Shown piece by piece: positions 54,349 to 64,000 of a stretch of DNA of 64,000 nt; the stretch's first letter is position 1, and each line of letters starts with the position of its first letter. This DNA is from Berberis thunbergii. Taxonomy: Eukaryota > Streptophyta > Magnoliopsida > Ranunculales > Berberidaceae. A program made the translations under genes and the position numbers. The notes below the pieces were generated by a model, which was given only the letters and a program-made list of their open reading frames with translations, made no database searches and was not told the origin of the DNA. Location: the NCBI GenBank assembly GCA_003290165.1, contig QNQO01007601.1:79578-143577 (forward strand). Direction: 5' to 3'.

Positions 54349-54972
54349 TGCCATATATACACACACACTAGTGTATCACTTTCCAAGTAGTGTGTACCAT
54401 GTCATGCATGACACCTTGGTCCTTGGATCGTACCTTCGGCACTCCCCATCGTGTTTGTTTTCAACCTCACCAAACACAGCTAAGAGCAAGGACCCAAAGT
54501 ACACACATTTTTGTTTTAAAATGTCGAATATGTGGATGTTCATGAGGCAAAACATTTTTTCCGGGTGTTTAGGGTCTAACATTAGAGGATTCTTCCCTTA
54601 AAACCACATCAGACACTATGGTTTGGAGCTTTGGGTCTCCCATTCAAAATATTGTACTTAAGTACAAATATACCATGCATTTCGTTGACTAATTGAAATG
54701 ATAAAATTAATAAATAAAATAATTGAAGAATTATTTATCTGTTGAATTATAGGTATAAATTTTTTTCTTTAAATATCTATAAATACATTTAGTTGCATAA
54801 ATATCCTTTAACAATGCCCTAGGACTTTTTTTACATACCTCGAAGACTAAATCGATAAAAGGGTTTCTGACACGTGTCCACGTTCTATCAATTATATAGG
54901 GCAAAATATCCAAGAGACATTTGATTCTGAAAGTGTACTTTAAAAATAAAATATGGAGGATTGTATTCTCGC
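54349..54972. other. Flank between foldback element and chromovirus
   Basis: Starts with an ACACACAC run (54359-54368). AT-rich with one meaningless minus-strand frame that ends in the LTR. No gene. Confidence 0.5.
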
Positions 54973-55451
54973 TGTCAGAACTAGTACCGTTAGTCAGGGA
55001 AATCAACGTCAGAGGCCTTTCAAGACTTTCCTAATGGTTTCAAAACTCAATGTTCCCTTTTGAAAAATGCCCAAATGCTTAGCATCTATATTATAGGGGG
55101 AAGGTTTGAGCTCTTGACTGTGAGGACGTGTTGCCTCCATTGCATAGTCGAGCCAGACTGTACCGCTAGCATTTTAATTGTTTTCTTTGCATTGCTTTTC
55201 AACTTCAAACTTGTATTTCCATCGATCGATAGCATCGAACTAGTCTTGAGCAACGTCCTTTCGAACGTTCCTCCCCATTGTAATCTATTGAATGTTAATG
55301 AAAGCTTTTGCTGACTATTGTGCATCTTTATATTGTCTACAGATTGATATTGTGCATTCTCAAGTTAATATTTGTGCCCGTCAAAGTAACTACTCATAGG
55401 CTTACTAGTAAATTGGATAGCAAGTGTCGCACGGATTGCTAGTCTGTGACA
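54973..55451 (+). repeat. Chromovirus 5' LTR
   Basis: 479 bp, TG...CA ends with TGTCA / TGACA inverted terminal bases, followed two bases later by the primer site. Confidence 0.92.
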
Positions 55452-55453
55452 GT

Positions 55454-55465
55454 TGGTATCAGAGC
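55454..55465 (+). promoter_or_regulatory. Primer binding site (initiator Met-tRNA)
   Basis: TGGTATCAGAGC, complementary to the 3' end of plant tRNA-iMet, two bases from the 5' LTR. Confidence 0.92.
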
Positions 55466-55478
55466 CAGAGCTTGTTGA

Positions 55479-56588
55479 ATGCAAACCAGGATTCAAGAAC
55501 TAAGCGAGCGCCTTAGCGCTATGGAGGAACGACAGACTAGTCGAATGCAGAGACTAGAAAATAGAATGGACCAGTTGAGCAGTTTGGGAGAACAAATAAG
55601 TCGGCTTGGAGGACTCTTTCACTTGGTAGACAGAGTAGATTCGCTGGTTGTGCACGTCGATAATTTAGAGGGACGAACAGTTGCTATGGAAGAGTCGCCT
55701 CACCCCACAGCTCAGGTGATGAGTGACTTCCAATTACAGCTGGAAGACTTATTTGCAAGGGCTGGCTTGCTGACCAAGGCCACGGGGACGACTGATCACC
55801 CTAGGATGAAAGTGCCTGAGCCAAAGTCATATGTTGGGGTACGAGATGGGAAGGAGCTAGAGAACTTCTTGTTTGATCTAGAGCAGTATTTTCGCGTGGT
55901 GAACCCTGAATCAAAAGAAGCCAAGGTCACCATGGCGACCATGTACTTAGCAGGTGATGCGAAACTATGGTGGAGAACCAAATATGCAGATATGGAAGAA
56001 GGTCGCATCCTTATTAGAACTTGGGCAGACCTCAAAAAGGAACTCAGAAATCAATTCTTGCCTGAGAACACTAATTTCTTAGCAAGGTGGAAGTTCCACA
56101 CCATCAAACAGACAGGCAATATTCGAGACATGTCTGAGAAGGACAAAGTTTTTTGTTTCATGGAACAAGCTCAGCCGCTTCTGCAAGCAGAATTGCAAAG
56201 GCAGAAGGTGACAAATATTACAAGTGCTATTGCAGCAGCAGAAAGGTTTAGCGATTATATGCCCATGGCTGGATCCACTTCGCTCAATTACTCCACAGCT
56301 AGAACTGGCAGTACCAATTCAAGCTCTGGGTCGAATGCTTGATCACATCACCAAAACTGGGGAAACTCAAGTCAGAACCGAGGAAACTACAATTCTCGGC
56401 CGTCCAACCATAATTGGAGTTCCAACAGAAATTAGAATATCAGCCTTAGCAACTCAAATTACAACAACAAAGGAGGGCAAAACTACTCTGGGCAGTGGAG
56501 ACCATCTGCACCTTCCCTATGCATTCTTTGCAATAGTAGGGATCACCCAACATGAAAATGTCCATCCAAACCAGCCCTACACTCATGG
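55479..56588 (+). pseudogene. Chromovirus gag
   Basis: The ATG at 55479 opens 287 codons: a coiled-coil N-terminus (IQELSERLSAMEERQ, RLENRMDQLSSL), then the retrotransposon gag domain (DGKELENFLFDLEQYFRVV, TMYLAGDAKLWWRTKY, LKKELRNQFLPEN). The same frame continues past stops at 56340 (TGA), about 56434 (TAG) and 56553 (TGA) into the protease. The third stop lies inside the zinc knuckle: CILCNSRDHPT, stop, KC, otherwise a correct CX2CX4HX4C at 56520-56561. Gag and pol therefore shared one frame in the ancestor. Confidence 0.85.
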
Positions 56589-57167
56589 ATGTCCTTGCTT
56601 CAAACAGAACCTTCTAACTCGACCGCATCGAGCTCGAACCCCACCAACAATGAGACTTCCCAGATGGAAGCTCTACGCAAGCTCAATGCTGTCAAAGGAG
56701 AAATGTATGAACACCCACACAAGAAGGCTTTGCAATACATTGACATCACTATCAATGGGTTCCCTTCCCAAACATTGTTGGATTCAGGAGCGACAGACAA
56801 TTTTATTGCCCCAGATGAAGCTAGACGTGTGGGTCTGAACTTAGAAGGAGATGTGGGTAAGTTGAAAGCTGTCAACTCTGAGGCAATCTCTATTAATGGT
56901 ATGGCTAGAGCTGTGCCACTACAGGTTGGTCCATGGGAAGGAAGGCCAAACTTTTTGGTCGTCTCACTTGATGATTTTAAGGTGATTCTTGGCCAAGATT
57001 CTTCCGAGGAGCTGCAGCAGAACCACTACCTTTCATGGACTCCTTGGGTTTTTTTGGACCCAGACTACGCATTGTACCAACCTCAAGTCGACCCACAACT
57101 TATGATAGAATATTGTCGGTGCTCCAAGTCAAGAGAGGCTTGGCCAAAGAAGAAGATACATTCTTAG
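56589..57167 (+). pseudogene. Chromovirus protease
   Basis: Same frame as gag. The retropepsin active site LLDSGATDNFIAPDEARRVG (about 56775-56835) is intact with D-S-G. Then VPLQVGPWEG and FLVVSLDDFKVILGQD follow, the conserved second half. A frameshift near 57040 moves the reading to another frame that carries the linker to RT. This aspartic protease would process the gag-pol polyprotein. Confidence 0.88.
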
Positions 57168-58660
57168 CTGTGGCAAAGCTAGAGATGGAAGATGATACTA
57201 GCAAAATCCCTGAGGAAATTTCCCAAGTTATTGCTGACTTCAGCGAAGTGATGCCGAATGAATTGACAAAAAATCTACCTCCCAGAAGGCTCATTGATCA
57301 CGAAATTGAGTTAGTGCCTGGTGCCAAGCCACCTGCACGTGGTCCATATCGCATGAGCCCTCCAGAGTTGACCGAATTGAGAAAACAACTAGATGGCTTG
57401 TTGAAGTCGGGATTCATTCGGCCCTCTAAAACACCTTATGGGGCACCTGTTCTTTTCAGCGGAAACATGATGGCAGTCTTTGCCTTTGTGTTGATTATAG
57501 AGCCTTGAACAAAGTCAATATAAATAACAAATACCCGCTACCGCTCATTTCAGACTTATTCGACCAACTTGGATCTGCCAGATACTTCACAAAACTCGAC
57601 TTGAGATCAGGTTACCATCAAGTCCGCATTGCTGCTGGTGACGAACCCAAAACTGCTTGTTCTACTAGATATGGGTCATATGAGTTCCTAGTAATGCCCT
57701 TCGGCTTGACCAATGCTCCAGCTACGTTTTGCACCGTTATGAATGGCCTGTTCCGTCACCTTCTTGACAAGTCTGTGGTTGTCTATCATGACGATATTGT
57801 GGTTTATAGTGGGACTATAGAAGAACACCTACATCTATTGCTAGAAGTGCTCCAAATCCTTAGGGATAATCATCTCTTTGTCACGAAGGAGAAGTGCTCA
57901 TTTGGCCAGACCAGATCAATTTATTGGGTCATGTTATTGGCAATGGCAAGATTTGGATGGACATAGAGAAAGTCAAGGCAATCCATGACTGGAACACTCC
58001 TAAGAACGTGTCTCAACTACGTTCTTTCCTTGGACTCACAAACTATTATCGTCGCTTCATAAGGGACTACTCTAAGAGAGCTGTTGCACTGACAAATTTG
58101 TTGAAACAAGACCGAACATGGGAATAGGATAGGTAGTGTGAAGCTTCATTCCAAGACTTGAAACTGGTCGTGATGAAAGATCCAGTATTGGCCTTGCCAG
58201 ACATCACCAAGCCCTTTGAAGTACAAAAAGATGCATCTGATTATGCCTTAGGGGGAGTTTTGCTTCAAGATGGTCATCCAGTAGCGTATGAGAGTTGAAA
58301 GTTGAATGATACAGAGTCTCGTTACTCAGCTTAGGAAAGGAATTGCTAGCCATTGTACATTGTTTACCGGTGTGGAGACACTACCCCTTGGGATCTCAAG
58401 TCCTTGTTAAAATGGATAATGCTGCAGCAAGCCAATTCCTTACTCAGAAGATGCTAACCTCCAAGCAATCTCGATGGTAGGAAAAATTAGCAGAATTTGA
58501 CTTAGTATTGGAATACAAGCCAGGGCGCACTAACAATGTAGCTGATGCACTCAATAGAAGGGCAGACCTTGCAGTGCTAACCCATACCGGTCCGAGTCAC
58601 ACCATCTTGGAGAAGATCAAAGCAGGCCTATAGACAGACTCACAAGCGAAGGCGATTACA
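57168..58660 (+). pseudogene. Chromovirus reverse transcriptase and RNase H
   Basis: RT starts with [38 protein letters not shown], breaks near 57460, then continues [32 protein letters not shown] and the polymerase motif [12 protein letters not shown] (Y-H-D-D where most gypsy elements have Y-x-D-D; the two Asp are kept). After another shift near 57910 comes [16 protein letters not shown]. The RNase H domain starts with FEVQKDASDYALGGVLLQ (catalytic Asp kept) but has many stops to about 58620. Together they make double-stranded cDNA from element RNA. Confidence 0.88.
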
Positions 58661-58663
58661 GAG

Positions 58664-60074
58664 TTGATCAAGCAAGGCAAAACTCGACGGTTCTGGATAA
58701 AAGATGGAGCAATACTCACAACTGGTAATCGCCTCTATGTTCCAAGAACTTTTGGTTTGAGGAAAGAACTTTTGAGAGAATGCCATGACACCTATTGGGC
58801 GGGACATCCAAGTTGGAGACGAACACTTGCATTGCTAGAGAGGGGGTACTATTGGCCGCAGATACAAGAGGATGTAATGGCCTATGTTCGAACATGTCTT
58901 ATTTGCCAGCAAGATAAGGTTGAAAGAGATCGACCAGTAGGCTTACTATAGCCCTTGCCTGTTTCAACTCGTCCTTGGGAAAGTGTTTCCATGGACTTCA
59001 TTACTGGGTTACCGAAAGTGGAGGATTTCAGGTGTATCCTTGTAGTTGTTGACCGATTCTCAAAGTATGTGACCTTTGTGTCGACCGAACTGACTTGCAT
59101 AGTCGAAGATACGATGCAATTGTTCCTCAAGCATGTAGTAAAGTATTGGGGACTGCCCGAAAACATTGTTAGCGACCTGATGCTCGCTTCACAGGAAAGT
59201 TCTGGAAGGAGTTGTTCAAACTCTTGGGATCCAAACTTAATATGTCGACAAGCCCACATCCCCAATCTGATGGACAGACTGAGCGCTTTAACTCTATGCT
59301 CGAAGAAAACTTTCGTCATTTTGTAAGTGCAAATTAGAAAAATTGGGTGGGAGTACTTGATGTTGCACAATTCTGTTTCAACTTACAAAAGAGCTCAGCT
59401 ACTCACTCCAGCCCCTTTCAGTTAGTCACTGGTCAGAAACCATTGACACCACATACAGTACTTACCGGATACCAAGGACCCAGCCCAAGAGCTCTTTTGA
59501 ATTTTTCAAAGCCTGGCAGAAAAACATTGAAGTTGCTCGAGCCTATCTTGAGAAAGCCTCCCGTCACATGAAGAAATGGGCTGACAAGAAACGACGGATT
59601 GATCCTTTTGAAGTCGGGGGCTTGGTATTGGTGAAGCTAGATATGTTCAACAAGTATAAACGGACAGCTAGAGCACACAACAATCTGTTTCGCAAGTATG
59701 AGGGACTGGTACATATTATTGAGAAAGTAGGCAAAGTCTCCTATCGCGTCAAGTTACCACATTGGCTCCGTTTCACCCATCCTATCTTCCATGCAAGTAA
59801 CTTGAAGTCCTACCATGCAGATGCCACTGATCCCACAAGAAATGTATCTACCCGAGCATTGCCTAAGCATCCTACTAAGCCAGATCGAGAAGTGGAAGAA
59901 ATCTTAGCTGATCGCCTCATCAACAACACATGCCCGGATAGAGAGTATTTGGTCAAGTGGCAGGATGAGCCTCCTTCAGAGATCAGTTGGGAGCCAGTCG
60001 AGCATCTGTTGCCATACCTCTCAAAGCTGGAAGAGTACTTGGAAAAGTTAGCTGCGAGGGCGTCAGCGAATTGA
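58664..60074 (+). pseudogene. Chromovirus integrase with C-terminal chromodomain
   Basis: The zinc-binding part has HDTYWAGHPSWRRTLALLER and TCLICQQDK (H-H-C-C). The catalytic core starts PWESVSMDFITGLPK with the first Asp, then VVVDRFSKYVTF, GLPENIVSD with the second Asp, and a frameshift near 59177; the third acidic residue lies in the shifted frame. A further break near 59540 precedes the C-terminal part (59568-60074): NLFRKYEGLVHIIEKVGKVS and the chromodomain with EYLVKWQDEPPSEISWEPVE. In chromoviruses this domain is thought to steer integration to marked chromatin. The chromodomain frame is open to its stop at 60074. Confidence 0.88.
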
Positions 60075-60085
60075 GTGTGGGAGAG

Positions 60086-60564
60086 TGTCAGGACTAGTAC
60101 CGTTGGTCAGGAAAATCAACGTCAGAGTCCTTTCAAGACTTTCCTAATGGTTTCAAAACTCAATGTTCCCTTTTGAAAAGTGCCCAAATGCTTAGCATCT
60201 ATATTATAAGGGGAAGGTTTGAGCTCTTGACTGTGAGGACGTGTTGCCTCCATTGCATAGTCGGGCCAGACTGTACCGCTAGCATTTTTATTGTTTTCTT
60301 TGCATTGCTTTTCAACTTCAAACTTGTATTTCCATCGATCGATAGCATCGAACTAGTCTTGAGCAACGTCCTTTTGAACGTTCCTCCCCATTGTAATTTA
60401 TTGAATGTTAATGAAAGCTTTTGCTGACTATTGTGCATCGTTATATTGTCTACAGATTGATATTGTGCATTCTCAAGTTAATATTTGTGTCCTTCAAAGT
60501 AATTACTCATAGGCTTACTAGTGAATTGGATAGCTAGTGCTGCACGGATTGCTAGTCCGTGACA
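60086..60564 (+). repeat. Chromovirus 3' LTR
   Basis: 479 bp, collinear with the 5' LTR at a constant offset of 5113. It is followed by the TSD copy CTCAC and a C13/(AC)n run (60569-60592). Confidence 0.92.
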
Positions 60565-61417
60565 CTCACCCCCCCCCCCCCACACACACACACGCACGCA
60601 TCAATCATGACTGTCAGTGAAAGTGACGGGGCAAAATAACTTTAAACCCAACCCAAGCTTTAATGATGGTGAGAGTTTCACTCTAGCATAACATAATTTC
60701 ATTACAAAAGAGATAATTACATATATAAATTCTTTACTAATTAATTTCAACTCCAATTGAGCTGAAATTTCTAGAAAAATTATAAATTCACTTAAGAAAC
60801 AACATGCTCAAGTTTCAACTCATTTCAACTTTTGTGCCACAACAAACACCTTAAATATTATAAGGGTTCACTTGTGTTTTGGTACTATAGTTTGTATCAA
60901 TTTTGAGTTTATGTCTCAAGTTTGTCCAACTTTGAGTCTAAATCTCGAGATTGACCATCAATTCTCCATTACAAATATAAGACCTATATGCAAAACTAGT
61001 ATAAATTGTGTACCAAAAGTCTAAATTTATCTATTTCAAAGTCAATATTATTTCAAAAATAAATAATTCATTCAATTATGGGATAGAGAGAACAATCAAC
61101 GTGGTTTTGAGATCCTGACTCAAAGTTGAACAAACTTAAGTCGCAAACTCAAAGTTGGTATAGATCATGGGACCTAAACACAAATTAACCCATATTCTAA
61201 TTAGACTTCTTTATCATACTCACGAAGCGAGCGAAGCGAATGAGGGTCACCTTAGACGTGACACAGGTTGGCTAACTTTCATTGTCCCATACACCGGAAA
61301 GGGTGGTCTTTAACATCCACAAATATTGTTTATCAAAATATTTAATAGTGTGGACCTAATTATGTGTCTCGAAGAACGACATCATAATGGGCTAAAACTT
61401 TGGCAAGTAGTTTCTAG
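60565..61417. other. Flank between chromovirus and hAT MITE
   Basis: C13 followed by (CA)n at 60569-60592, then AT-rich sequence with no gene. A short GAAGCGAGCGAAGCGAA repeat at about 61223. Confidence 0.5.
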
Positions 61418-62101
61418 CAATGTTCTAAAATCGGTCTAGGCGGCGCTAGAAGGTGGAAAACCGCCCAGATTAATGGCTGGGCGGGCTGTCTGGGCGGCTG
61501 GGCGGGTCTAGGCTGGTCTGGGCGGGTCTGGGCGGCCTAGGCGGGGTCTAGGCGGCCTAGGCGGACTCTAGGCGGTTTGGGCGATTTTTATTTTTTTAAA
61601 ATTTTTAATATGGCTAATTGTGTTCTTATTTTATTTTATTTCCTACTTTTTAGTAATAAACTATTTAATTATTTTTTATTCAGTATATGTCTAAATGTAG
61701 CAAATGATGATTACTTAATGGAATTCTCGAATGATCTGTCGGTACCAATTTTACTAATGTAGATTTTATCAAATATAACTGAGGTTATTTATGCAATTTG
61801 AAGAAAAATAAAAGAGTACACATTCAAATTTATATAAAGTACCCATCATGACCAAATTCAGTCATTTGAGTTTTAATAAATTTGTTCACTATTGGTAATT
61901 TTTCATGTTTTTAAATTTTGCATATATATACTGGCATTAAATTGGATGTAATTGATAATGTATTATGCTTAACTTTTGTAAATTATTAAAGTAATAATAC
62001 AAAACCTAAGACCGCCTAGGTGCCGCCTAGGCGCCCGCCTAGGCACCCGCCTAGGCACCAGCTCGCCGCCCGCCCAGCGCCTAGCGATTTTTAGAACACT
62101 G
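61418..62101. mobile_element. hAT MITE with GGCGG-rich ends
   Basis: Perfect 8-bp TSD GTTTCTAG (61410-61417 and 62102-62109). Ends CAATGTTCTAAAATCG and CGATTTTTAGAACACTG are inverted copies with two differences. Inside each end is 100-130 bp of CTAGGCGG / GGGCGG repeats on one side and CCGCCTAG / CGCCC on the other. The 400-bp centre is very AT-rich and non-coding (a small Phe/Leu-rich frame there is not a gene). Confidence 0.88.
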
Positions 62102-62109
62102 GTTTCTAG

Positions 62110-64000
62110 TGCTCAAATGAATTAAATTTTTGTTTTGTTGGATATGATTCTTTTTAACTAAATGAAACTTAACTATGTCCTAAACTAGAAATAAAACTCC
62201 AAATTAGGTCTTTCAACCTAGTACTAGTAGCACAAATCTCATAAATGAATTTATTCAAGTGTCTATTTGTCTGAGTTCAGTCGTGATATGCTACAACGTG
62301 TGAAGGTCAGCCTAGGAAGCTGAGTGGACCGTGAGATTTAACCAATTAGGCTTTATCTGTACTATTATAAACACTTGAACGGTTAAATAGTGAAATGTCT
62401 TCAAGTCTAACTTTTGATTTTTCCATTTTACCTTCCACATATCAAAACCAGCTCCTCTCAAAACATTCATTAATTATACCTAAGCCATTAACATAATTTA
62501 TTTGAAGCCATCGCCCCCCCCCCCCCCCCCCCCCTCCATCCAGTTATATTATAAACTATAAATAGACCCTTACATATAACTTTTGGTTTTTTCATTTTTC
62601 CCTCCACATTTCATAATTTTTACAATCAAAACAACCCCTCTAAAAAATTGATTAATTACACCTAACCTCCTAACATAATTTATTTGAAGCCCCCAATTAT
62701 CTTAAACTATAAATTAGCCCTTACAATAGTGAAAGTATATCTTTGGTTACAATATTCAATAAGTTTTTTAATTTAAATTAATTAAATTAAAAGTAAAAAT
62801 ATTTTTTATGATTATTTTGCTTAGAAAACTTTAGTCGAATCTCCTAAAATTTTAATTTTTACTTACTATTAAAATAAAAAACTGAATATATGCGCACATA
62901 GAATGTGTTTGCACCCTACACAAATAGATATCATATTTGTCTATAACGACTGTTAACAATTCTAACTGTTTATCTCATGAATGTTATTAATCTTCAAAAA
63001 CTAATGACTAATTTTATTAATTCAATAATTAAATAATAAAATTGGTAAAACTTAATACTTTAAAATACATAAAAACAACGTTATACACGCTTTGAACATG
63101 AAGTATTTTGAAGTTAAGAGTGCTTCACAATTGGTGACTAAGGTTGTCAGGTTACATAGTACAATGATGCAGGGCGGCAGGAGTCTAACTATCCTCAAAA
63201 AAGGTTTTCACAGTCGTGGTCTATGTTACTATGGATATCTTTTTCAGTTCAATGTGTACACTCATTATGCCTTGTTCGTCTTTTGCATGACTAAACCGAT
63301 TCCATACACAACGCTTTTCAAGAGACAATTAAACATCTTGCACATGCTTCAAGCATTCAAATATAAGGGAGGGTTTTGTTTATGCCTCGGTATGCGATGG
63401 CACTTAAAGGTATCAGGGTTTCTTTCCTCTGTGATAATTGTTGATCAAAAGGTTTACATGAACGCATAAATCAACATGTTACCCCCCAGATAAACAAACA
63501 AAAAAGGTATAAGAGAAAAATTACAATGTCACCATGAAAGAAAAACACAAGAAAGTCTATCCCAGAAACAATAGTATCTCCAATTATAGTCCTCTGGATG
63601 TAAAATATATATCTTTTCACCATCCCCATAGTGTATGAGACAAACGTTTTCATTTCAATTAGGGTCATAATCTATGGTTACGATTCTACTAGATATGTCA
63701 TTTTCATTCCGTCGAAAATCAATTTTACGGTATAGATGCTTACGACCTCCCTTCTATGCCTTGCGGTAATGATTCCTCTGGCATTATGACCTTTACCACA
63801 ACGATGTTGTCCATAATCAAACTATTTGTGGATTGAATTTCGTTTGATTGCTGGCAGTTCTGCTCGAGGTAGAACTTTTGTATAAATGCATCGCTGTGTT
63901 ATTAAGTATTTGATATAAGTTCTTTTCGTTCTAATTATGAGAAGTTGTTTTCTTCTAAGAAGTTGAATAGAATAACCCAGTTGAAGCGTAATAATCATAC
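62110..64000. other. Right end of window: duplication, poly-C, small unassigned frame
   Basis: About 170 bp is repeated in tandem with divergence (about 62407-62570 and 62580-62730; landmarks TTTTTCCATTTT, CATAATTTATTTGAAGCC). A 21-nt C run (62514-62534) lies in the first copy. A 125-codon plus-strand frame (63092-63469, MKYFEVKSASQLVTKVVRLH...) starts without a clear promoter and resembles nothing I know; the sequence around it is AT-rich. The last 500 bases show no gene. Confidence 0.4.

Larger units (their letters stand above)
54973..60564 (+). mobile_element. Ty3/gypsy chromovirus, complete but inactivated
   Basis: Two 479-bp LTRs (54973-55451, 60086-60564) with TGTCAG...TGACA termini. 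5-bp TSD CTCGC / CTCAC (54968-54972, 60565-60569), one mismatch. Primer site TGGTATCAGAGC at 55454-55465 (initiator Met-tRNA). A purine-rich tract (GAGTGTGGGAGAG) lies just before the 3' LTR. Gag, protease, RT, RNase H, integrase and a C-terminal chromodomain occur in gypsy order. I count 19 substitutions and no indel between LTRs (96% identity). At a commonly used plant rate of 1.3e-8 this would be about 1.5 million years; that date is inference. The short length fits Reina-type chromoviruses. Confidence 0.92.

Noticed and set aside
54731..55006. 91-codon minus-strand frame before the chromovirus
   Set aside because: It starts inside the 5' LTR and runs into AT-rich flank; no homology and no promoter.
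61223..61245. Helitron-like GAAGCGAGCGAAGCGAA motif
   Set aside because: No terminal hairpin with CTRR end or RepHel frame was found nearby.

Overview
This window is nuclear DNA of a flowering plant, most likely a eudicot; I cannot place it more narrowly. It is dominated by nested transposable elements. It has introns with GT/AG borders, plant-type retroelements primed by initiator Met-tRNA, CACTA, hAT and Mutator-like DNA elements, and a plant-specific PLS-class PPR gene. Two host genes look functional: the 5' end of a farnesyl diphosphate synthase gene running off the left edge (1-172, minus), and an intron-less PPR gene (49684-52122, minus). A broken tRNA-His guanylyltransferase (THG1) copy lies at 28.4-30.95 kb.

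Left part (0.2-3.5 kb): the FPS promoter side carries two foldback or repeat-type elements and a small hairpin Mutator-like MITE. From 3.5 to 22.6 kb there is one stack of insertions. A degraded plant L1-type LINE (plus strand) was hit by a TRIM-like mini retrotransposon directly after its ORF1 start codon. It was also hit by a hAT-like MITE and by a full Ty1/copia element (7296-21303, minus strand, perfect 5-bp TSD). The copia element was itself hit by a 7.6-kb CACTA element (7893-15494). That CACTA has no visible transposase. Instead it carries spliced fragments of at least three unrelated host genes, all on the minus strand: ECH2-like enoyl-CoA hydratase 2, a GLK-type GARP transcription factor, and VARICOSE/EDC4.

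Middle part: a second non-autonomous CACTA (23267-28416, TSD TTA) is made almost wholly of palindromic subterminal repeats, a 1.7-kb purine-rich GATCA/AAGAA minisatellite and a promoter-like block. It sits just upstream of the THG1 pseudogene. A nearly full-length hAT (31937-36667) with an 8-bp TSD and a broken BED/DUF659-type transposase follows. Next is a deleted Tat-like Ty3/gypsy element (about 37.6-43.7 kb) with gag on the minus strand and an opposite-strand ORF with its own TATA box. Then come another hAT-like MITE, a diverged tandem direct repeat and two hairpin MITEs.

Right part: the PPR gene, a 2-kb foldback element with about 190-bp repeats in both orientations, a complete but inactivated chromovirus (54973-60564), and a GC-ended hAT MITE (61418-62101). 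The last 2 kb hold no recognisable gene. All boundaries, TSDs and splice borders were read by eye; homologies are from recognition of family motifs, not from a search.
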